Of a stretch of DNA of 9,601 nt, positions 5,854-9,601 are shown piece after piece. Each line of letters starts with the position of its first letter. The stretch's first letter is position 1. A model generated the notes under the pieces. The model did no database searches and had not been told where the DNA came from. It was given only the letters and a program-made list of their open reading frames with translations. This stretch comes from an uncultured Pseudomonadota bacterium (lineage in GTDB: Bacteria > Desulfobacterota_B > Binatia > UBA9968): assembly GCA_946478635.1 (NCBI GenBank), contig CAMLCX010000159.1, positions 1 to 9,601 of the forward strand, in the 5' to 3' direction. The position numbers were made by a program, and so were the translations under genes.

Positions 5854-6850
5854 AACGGTATAACGATTCAATAAAATTCTGCGCCTGCAGCTGACGCACG
5901 AAGCGGTCGTCAAAAAACTTATTTGGATCGAGATCTTTGGCTTTGGGATTTCTCTCGGCAAGTTCTTCCAGTACCGAGCGCACTCCTTCGGCCGTCGGAA
6001 GCGGCGCTCTCATCATATACTTGGCAATTTGCACATCGTAGGATTCGTTCAGCAAGTCCATGTCCTGGGTGCGTAAATACTTGGATAAAATCCTGATGGC
6101 GAACGCCCGGTCTTTTTTCATCAACGCGATGGCCTCGACCTGGGCCGATAGATAGCGCCGGACGAGATCCGGGTCGTCGCGAATAAGATCGCCGCGAGTT
6201 GAAACTCCCGTGGATGCATAGGAAATATTCAAGCTGGGGATGTGCAAAAGCACGCGGTTGCCGAGTTTGACTGCCCGGCTTGTGGCCGGGTAACCAAAAA
6301 CGCCCCCTTGCACGCGGTTACCCTGCATAGCTCCGACAATCCACTCGCCGGCGCCGATCTCCACGATATGGACGTCCTTGCCGGGTTCAAGCCCAAGATG
6401 TTTTGCCGCCAGGCGGGCGCCGGTATGGAGCGAGGTGCCGAAACGGCTGATGCCGATGCTCTGGCCGCGTAACTGTTCGGCTCTATCGATCTCGGGGCGG
6501 ACGACTAAATTCAGCACCAATGTTCCGACGGTTGTGGCAACGATTTTCAAGTCGGCGCCGCCCACTGCGGCTCCGGTTGTTGTTCCTCCAGCGATTTGCA
6601 GGAAAGCCACTTCCCCCGCGATGAGCGCGTTGGTACCTTGAATGCCACTTGGCGTTGCAATGACTTCGACCTGCAAACCGTACTTTTTGAAGATACCGGC
6701 TTCGTGAGCCGCCCACGGCGGCGCCATGGTCCCCGAGATTGAGGTGATCGCCGCGCGAATTTTTCGCAGGGCGGGCTCGCCGCATTCTACCGTCGTGCGA
6801 GCGTTGAAAAGACCAAAAATGAATAAGGCGACAACCGAGAGCTTCTTCAT
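5852..6850 (-). CDS. NMT1/THI5-like (TauA/SsuA-type) ABC transporter substrate-binding protein
   Basis: The product has 332 residues. It begins with K-K and a short hydrophobic stretch (about 4-15) typical of a Sec signal peptide; the cut site is uncertain, probably around 20-26. The mature protein shows the two-lobed type-II binding fold of the NMT1/SsuA family. The first strand is I31-R-A-A-I-T-S. P44-P-W-A-A-H-E-A-G-I-F-K-K-Y-G-L gives the class-specific 'agent-facing' helix. V62-E-V-I and a Gly-rich loop at about 69-98 (SGIQGTNALIAGEVAF, AGGTTTGAAVGG) follow. L127-R-G-Q-S-I-G-I-S-R-F-G-T-S marks the hinge. The start is supported by AGGGGG 5 nt before ATG 6850. Family members bind sulfonates, thiamine precursors, nitrate or aromatic acids in the periplasm; the ligand here cannot be predicted. 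No permease or ATPase gene adjoins it, so it is an orphan component. It is convergent with the flavoprotein gene and shares its terminator region. Confidence 0.9.
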   Translation of the reverse strand: MKKLSVVALFIFGLFNARTTVECGEPALRKIRAAITSISGTMAPPWAAHEAGIFKKYGLQVEVIATPSGIQGTNALIAGEVAFLQIAGGTTTGAAVGGADLKIVATTVGTLVLNLVVRPEIDRAEQLRGQSIGISRFGTSLHTGARLAAKHLGLEPGKDVHIVEIGAGEWIVGAMQGNRVQGGVFGYPATSRAVKLGNRVLLHIPSLNISYASTGVSTRGDLIRDDPDLVRRYLSAQVEAIALMKKDRAFAIRILSKYLRTQDMDLLNESYDVQIAKYMMRAPLPTAEGVRSVLEELAERNPKAKDLDPNKFFDDRFVRQLQAQNFIESLYR

Positions 6851-7112
6851 CGTGACCCCCTGACACTAGAACGCGGCCGTAAGCGATCCATAGCGGATAA
6901 AATTGCTGACCGTCAAACTGATGTTGCGCGTCGAGCGCACGGAGGTTTGATTATTTCTTCATTGCTTTTGCTTTTCCCGCTGTGGTAATCGGACGCTTGT
7001 CCTGGCGCGGTTAAGGCGCAGTTAAATTGCGCGGCCATCCGATTCAAGGCAAAAGGACACAACTGGAGCCAAATCAATCAGCCATTTGCACGTCAAATTC
7101 GACTGAATCTTC

Positions 7113-7598
7113 GTGAAAGCAAGAGAACTGGCAAAGCCATCTTCTAAAAATCACTATCTCGAAACCCATGTTGCACGGCTGACGGCGAGCTTTCGTCATT
7201 GGACTGGCAGAGATCTCATCGACCCCGGGTTCTCCCTCGACGTACAGGCGCGCGATCTATATTACGCGCCCTTCGTTGTGCTTTCCCATGATACCGCGCC
7301 CGATCCGCTTTTAAATTATGCTAACGAGGCGGGATTACGGCTATTCGAGCTGAGCTGGGATGAGCTTGTCGTCACGCCGTCGCGTCTCACCGCGCAAGCG
7401 CCAGAGCAAACCGAGAGATCGCGCCTGCTCGCTACAGTGGCCAACCGGGGATTTATAGACGATTACAGCGGTGTGCGTGTTACCAAAAGCGGACGGTGCT
7501 TCGCGATCGAGCGCGCGACGGTCTGGAATTTATTCGATGAGAATGGCGCGCCCTACGGACAAGCGGCGACGTTCGCTGATTGGCGATTTATCGAGTGA
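7113..7598 (+). CDS. MEKHLA-domain protein (PAS-like fold)
   Basis: The 161-residue product is almost entirely one MEKHLA domain, a PAS-related fold first named from plant HD-ZIP III factors and common as stand-alone bacterial proteins. Recognisable family blocks are H29-W-T-G-R-D (about 29-34), LYYAPFVVLSHDT (49-61), PDPLLNYANEAGLRLFE (64-80), TPSRLTAQ (88-95), N111-R-G-F-I-D-D-Y-S-G-V-R-V, and I132-E-R-A-T-V-W-N-L. It ends with G149-Q-A-A-T-F-x-x-W. Bacterial members have no established biochemical role; a PAS-like ligand-sensing role is inference. There is no partner output domain, signal peptide or membrane helix. GTG 7113 is the earliest in-frame start after a TGA at 7104-7106, and it lacks a good ribosome-binding site, so the first ten residues are uncertain. 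The stop is only 3 nt from the stop of the convergent gene at 7602. Confidence 0.9.
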   Translation: MKARELAKPSSKNHYLETHVARLTASFRHWTGRDLIDPGFSLDVQARDLYYAPFVVLSHDTAPDPLLNYANEAGLRLFELSWDELVVTPSRLTAQAPEQTERSRLLATVANRGFIDDYSGVRVTKSGRCFAIERATVWNLFDENGAPYGQAATFADWRFIE

Positions 7599-7601
7599 GC
7601 G

Positions 7602-8090
7602 CTATGCAGAGCGGTTGCCCCCGCTCGATTCATTGCCAAAGTCGCGCGAGCGATTTTTGTACAGACGCAGAGCATGATCGCCAATGGCGGACAACAGGAG
7701 TTCTTCGACGTGCCGGCCTTTGTCGCGTGTTCTATATTCGATCGTGATCAATTCATGCCGGGATGGAACATCGGCATTGCAAACCCGCAATAATTCGCCA
7801 TTCCGATCGTCGATGCGTCGTCCAATAGTGCGTAAAATCTCCGGCAAACTTTCGAACTTGACGAGCGTAAACGGAGCGCGGCGATGGGCCCTGGCCTGCG
7901 CAGCTAATGCGCCGATCTCCTCCATCGAATAGCTAAATTCGAGTAAATCCAAGTACGGTGGAAGCGGCCCACCGCATTGAAGACAAAATTTGCCGTCTGA
8001 ATATTTCAATTCAAAAACGTCCAGGGCCCGCTGCTCGAGCACCTGACCGACAACGCGCAATGAATGTGAGTGAGTATAGTGTCCAGCCAT
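7602..8090 (-). CDS. unrecognised two-repeat protein A (paralogue of 8376-8888)
   Basis: I do not recognise the family. The product has 162 residues, with no signal peptide or membrane helix. Its start is supported by AAGGG at 8101-8097 and a 6-nt spacer. Residues 10-39 read S-L-R-V-V-G-Q-V-L-E followed by F26-E-L-K-Y. Residues 85-118 read I-L-R-T-I-G-R-R-I-D followed by I115-T-I-E-Y. These are two copies of one pattern, L-R-x-[VI]-G-[QR]-x-[LI]-[ED] plus a beta strand. The same two copies, in the same order, occur in the divergent gene starting at 8376. Unlike its paralogue, protein A carries a C36-L-Q-C39-G-G motif at the end of repeat one. That could be half a zinc site or a redox pair; only C104 could add a third ligand. 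The middle (about 45-80) looks helical. It could be a regulator or binding protein of the divergent unit, which is speculation. Confidence 0.75.
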   Translation of the reverse strand: MAGHYTHSHSLRVVGQVLEQRALDVFELKYSDGKFCLQCGGPLPPYLDLLEFSYSMEEIGALAAQARAHRRAPFTLVKFESLPEILRTIGRRIDDRNGELLRVCNADVPSRHELITIEYRTRDKGRHVEELLLSAIGDHALRLYKNRSRDFGNESSGGNRSA

Positions 8091-8234
8091 CGCGGGCCCT
8101 TATTATCTGAATTGCTTGGCCGTGGCAAACGGATTACGGAGCCTTAGCGAAACTTTCCGTACGATGATGAGCGAACAAGCCGATACTTAAAATCGGGTTT
8201 CGTTTGCCGTCATAACTTGAGAAGGCTAAAATTA

Positions 8235-8279
8235 CGTTGAAACGGAAAAGAACGGATTCAAGTTCCTTTGTTTTCAACG
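8235..8279 (+). promoter_or_regulatory. long imperfect inverted repeat between the divergent paralogues
   Basis: CGTTGAAACGGAAAAGAAC (8235-8253) and GTTCCTTTGTTTTCAACG (8262-8279) are near-complementary. Eight bp at the outer end (with one further mismatch) and four at the inner end pair, around an 8-nt spacer. It lies within the 285-bp gap between the starts at 8090 and 8376. It could be an operator for a dimeric regulator of both genes, an RNA hairpin in the leader of the plus-strand gene, or a chance dyad. The repeat itself is visible; the role is inference. Confidence 0.4.
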
Positions 8280-8315
8280 GCCGCAGGAAAGTGTGAAGCG
8301 GCCGGCCCCAGGCTT

Positions 8316-8331
8316 GTAGGAAAACTCCTAC
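8316..8331 (+). promoter_or_regulatory. short perfect hairpin in the leader of protein B
   Basis: GTAGGA (8316-8321) and TCCTAC (8326-8331) form a perfect 6-bp dyad around AAAC. It sits 44 nt before GTG 8376. No T tract follows, so it is not an intrinsic terminator. Read on DNA it could be an operator half-site pair, and on RNA a stable tetraloop-like hairpin. Confidence 0.35.
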
Positions 8332-8362
8332 CCGCATACAATTACTTGCATGAAGCTGCCGC

Positions 8363-8369
8363 GAAGGGA
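8363..8369 (+). promoter_or_regulatory. ribosome-binding site fixing the GTG start at 8376
   Basis: GAAGGGA lies 6 nt before GTG 8376. It selects this start over an upstream TTG at 8268. The resulting N-terminus (M-P-H-A-K-S-L-R) lines up with that of protein A (M-A-G-H-Y-T-H-S-H-S-L-R). Confidence 0.7.
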
Positions 8370-8375
8370 ACCGAC

Positions 8376-8888
8376 GTGCCGCATGCAAAATCGTTAAGAG
8401 CGATCGGCCAATCGCTCGAAGCTCTCGGCGTGATCGGCTTCGTGCTGGAAAAAAACGGGCGCAATTATATCGTGCGCAGCGACGCGCTGCCCGACATTTC
8501 GCAATATGAAGTCAAGAAGGATCTTACGGAAAAAGTCTGGGATACCGCGCAGGGCACGCGCAGGCGAACTCATTTGATCGACGAGGACGGCTCTTTGCAT
8601 TACGAACCGTCGTACATCGCATGGCTCGATGCGCAAGGGCGAAAGAAGCGCCGCCGCCGGTTTTCAGCTCAAGCCACGGGAACGATGAAGGTCTCCCAGT
8701 TATTGCGCACCGTGGGAAGACATCTCGATCGAGTCGAGCCTCACGCTTTCAACATTCGGTGGACAAAGGACGCGGTGGTGATGGAGTATGAACTGGGGGA
8801 TGGCCAAACTGTCAGTGAAATACTCACTATCGACAAAATACGCCAACTCACAGTGCGATCGCGCGTGCGGCGCGCGCGACGGCGTTAG
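8376..8888 (+). CDS. unrecognised two-repeat protein B (paralogue of 7602-8090)
   Basis: I do not recognise the family. From GTG 8376 the product has 170 residues; the frame is open back to a TTG at 8268, but only the GTG has a good ribosome-binding site. Residues 6-34 (S-L-R-A-I-G-Q-S-L-E, then G21-F-V-L-E and Y31-I-V-R) and 109-138 (L-L-R-T-V-G-R-H-L-D, then A124-F-N-I-R and V135-M-E-Y) are two copies of the same motif. The order and spacing match protein A. After repeat two comes a D-G-Q-T-V-S-E-I-L strand-helix segment that also resembles protein A (H-V-E-E-L-L). The middle (40-105) is polar and basic, with a K/R cluster at 90-95, and the C-terminus ends in RSRVRRARRR. The high positive charge suggests nucleic-acid contact or a partner with acidic surfaces; this is inference. 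No signal peptide or membrane helix is present. Confidence 0.72.
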   Translation: MPHAKSLRAIGQSLEALGVIGFVLEKNGRNYIVRSDALPDISQYEVKKDLTEKVWDTAQGTRRRTHLIDEDGSLHYEPSYIAWLDAQGRKKRRRRFSAQATGTMKVSQLLRTVGRHLDRVEPHAFNIRWTKDAVVMEYELGDGQTVSEILTIDKIRQLTVRSRVRRARRR

Positions 8889-8915
8889 CCGTTTCCTTGC
8901 CGGTCGTCCCCCTCA

Positions 8916-8944
8916 TTGCAATTCTTAACCGTATTAACTTGCAA
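8916..8944 (+). promoter_or_regulatory. paired TTGCAA/TTAA dyad upstream of the lipoprotein
   Basis: Two copies of the self-complementary TTGCAA (8916-8921 and 8939-8944) flank two TTAA cores, giving a slightly asymmetric dyad. It lies in the 78-bp gap between protein B and the lipoprotein leader, where an operator or promoter would be expected. No good -35/-10 pair could be assigned. The call rests on symmetry only. Confidence 0.2.
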
Positions 8945-8966
8945 ACCTTCGGAGGGTGGGTACAAC

Positions 8967-8990
8967 ATGAGTGAGAGCGCTCGAACATGA
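8967..8990 (+). CDS. possible 7-residue leader ORF coupled to the lipoprotein gene
   Basis: ATG 8967 opens M-S-E-S-A-R-T and stops at TGA 8988-8990, which overlaps the lipoprotein ATG (8987-8989) as ATGA. The only strong ribosome-binding sequence in the region, GGAGGG (8951-8956), is 10 nt from this ATG and 30 nt from the lipoprotein ATG. Ribosomes would therefore load on the mini-ORF and pass to the lipoprotein by re-initiation. A chance ORF is possible because it is so short. Confidence 0.4.
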   Translation: MSESART

Positions 8991-9520
8991 CTCCCTACCA
9001 TTGGACCTACCGGATCGCGGTAATATTGTTTACACTCATGCTGTCGTCGTGCGTGCATCCGCTGACCATGCATTCCCGGGATGGTGAGCGCCTCGATGGG
9101 CGATGGCGTTTTGCGCGCGAAGGGAGTGCGCTTATTCAAGTGTTCAGTTCCGACGGCGAAGTGTTAGTGGGGATGCTGACGCCCGTAGCTCGAGGCGTGT
9201 TTTTCAAAAACTATCAAGAAACGTTTGGTCGGGGGTCCATCGATGCCGAAGGACCGGACTATTCTAATTTTGGAAATTCTTTCTGGGCGCCGCCGGGAAG
9301 TTCCAATGCGCTTGCGGATGTCGTTTATGGCGAGAGCTTCAACACGGCGGCCAAAAATTCAGCGCGAATCGTCACCGGCCCGTTTTTTTATTGGACCGCC
9401 CATTTGCAAGGCGACAAACGAACTTATATGCAATGCTTTCTAATCGGTTCGTCGCATAGTGCAAGCGGGGTAGGGAGATGCAAAGGGACCGCGGGGAAAG
9501 AGTATACGGTTGAATTCTAG
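8987..9520 (+). CDS. small lipoprotein of unknown function
   Basis: The 177-residue product has a classical lipoprotein signal: positive R9, a hydrophobic core (10-19) and the lipobox L19-S-S-C22. It should be diacylated on C22 and anchored in a membrane, probably the outer one because S or H-type residues rather than Asp follow. The mature part has a Gly/Trp start (L36-D-G-R-W-R-F), several beta-prone stretches (49-71, V59-L-V-G-M-L) and a Phe/Tyr/Trp-rich centre (FFYWTAHL, about 133-140). A C-terminal cysteine pair (C150 and C165) could form a disulfide, with the second inside G-R-C-K-G-T-A-G-K-E-Y. A small beta-barrel or lipocalin-like fold is possible but not shown. A TGA at 8972 blocks any longer start. 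No terminator follows clearly. Its regulation may run through the leader ORF at 8967. Confidence 0.8.
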   Translation: MTPYHWTYRIAVILFTLMLSSCVHPLTMHSRDGERLDGRWRFAREGSALIQVFSSDGEVLVGMLTPVARGVFFKNYQETFGRGSIDAEGPDYSNFGNSFWAPPGSSNALADVVYGESFNTAAKNSARIVTGPFFYWTAHLQGDKRTYMQCFLIGSSHSASGVGRCKGTAGKEYTVEF

Positions 9521-9568
9521 CGGGGCGCCTTTCCAGCATCCCGGGTCAACTAGTGTAGTGACTCTTAA

Positions 9569-9601
9569 ATGAAGGTGCTTATGGTTCGCCAGAACAAAGG
9601 C
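9569..9601 (+). CDS. possible start of an ORF running off the right edge
   Basis: ATG 9569 (or ATG 9581) begins a frame that stays open for the last 11 codons (M-K-V-L-M-V-R-Q-N-K-G). The 49 bp between the lipoprotein stop and here hold no terminator. The upstream segment TAGTGTAGTGACTCTTAAAT (9551-9570) vaguely resembles ends of IS630/mariner-like insertion sequences, and M-V-R-Q-N-K-G could be a transposase start. Too little sequence remains to decide. Confidence 0.2.
   Translation, partial: MKVLMVRQNKG

Noticed and set aside
6951..7010. Short minus-strand frame ending in a Lys/Ala-rich tail (K-A-K-A-M-K-K)
   Set aside because: It resembles a protein C-terminus but is bounded by a stop after about 18 codons, with no homologous continuation in other frames; too short to call a remnant.
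7016..7032. GCGCA/TGCGC dyad in the gap before the MEKHLA gene
   Set aside because: Five base pairs in GC-rich DNA are expected by chance, and no T tract or spacing suggests a function.
8268..8375. TTG start giving protein B 36 extra residues
   Set aside because: There is no ribosome-binding site at the TTG, the segment covers two dyads, and the GTG at 8376 has a strong site and matches the paralogue's N-terminus.

Overview
This window reads as ordinary chromosomal DNA of a GC-rich, free-living Gram-negative bacterium. A signal-peptide c-type cytochrome, a secreted beta-repeat protein, an outer-membrane-type lipoprotein and a periplasmic ABC-type binding protein all imply a periplasm. The mix of an orphan NMT1/THI5-like binding protein, a carboxymuconolactone-decarboxylase (CMD) relative, a soluble fumarate-reductase-like flavoprotein and a stand-alone MEKHLA protein recalls uncultured soil and groundwater lineages (Binatota, Methylomirabilota/Rokubacteria, former Deltaproteobacteria). 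That placement is inference from gene content, not a phylogenetic result. No tRNA, rRNA, CRISPR array or complete mobile element was seen.

Layout, left to right. (1) Positions 1-145, minus strand: the N-terminus of a c-type cytochrome cut by the window edge. It is divergent from a two-gene plus-strand unit of a tRNA-dihydrouridine synthase with an unusual insertion (302-1477) and a Maf nucleotide pyrophosphatase (1487-2116). (2) 2145-2762, minus: a secreted protein with two DUF5666-like modules, convergent with maf. A small unrecognised ORF (2975-3166, plus) follows behind a nested hairpin. (3) 3249-3811, minus: a CMD-family gene broken by three single-base frameshifts. (4) 4064-5800, plus: an intact FAD-dependent reductase/dehydrogenase ending in a strong intrinsic terminator, convergent with an orphan NMT1/TauA-like binding protein (5852-6850, minus). 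(5) 7113-7598, plus: a MEKHLA-domain (PAS-like) protein, convergent with one member of a divergent paralogous pair (7602-8090 minus, 8376-8888 plus). Each member of the pair carries two copies of a motif of about 30 residues. (6) 8987-9520, plus: a small lipoprotein preceded by a seven-codon leader ORF. A reading frame opens at the right edge, but too little remains to name it.

How the genes may work together. dus and maf form a housekeeping pair of tRNA modification and nucleotide-pool or cell-cycle control. The CMD pseudogene, flavoprotein and binding protein look like remains of a catabolic or uptake neighbourhood whose substrate cannot be read from sequence. The least explained part is 7113-8888, where a PAS-like MEKHLA protein sits beside two divergently transcribed repeat proteins that I do not recognise. 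This is the best candidate for an undescribed family, although nothing in the sequence shows that these genes form one system.
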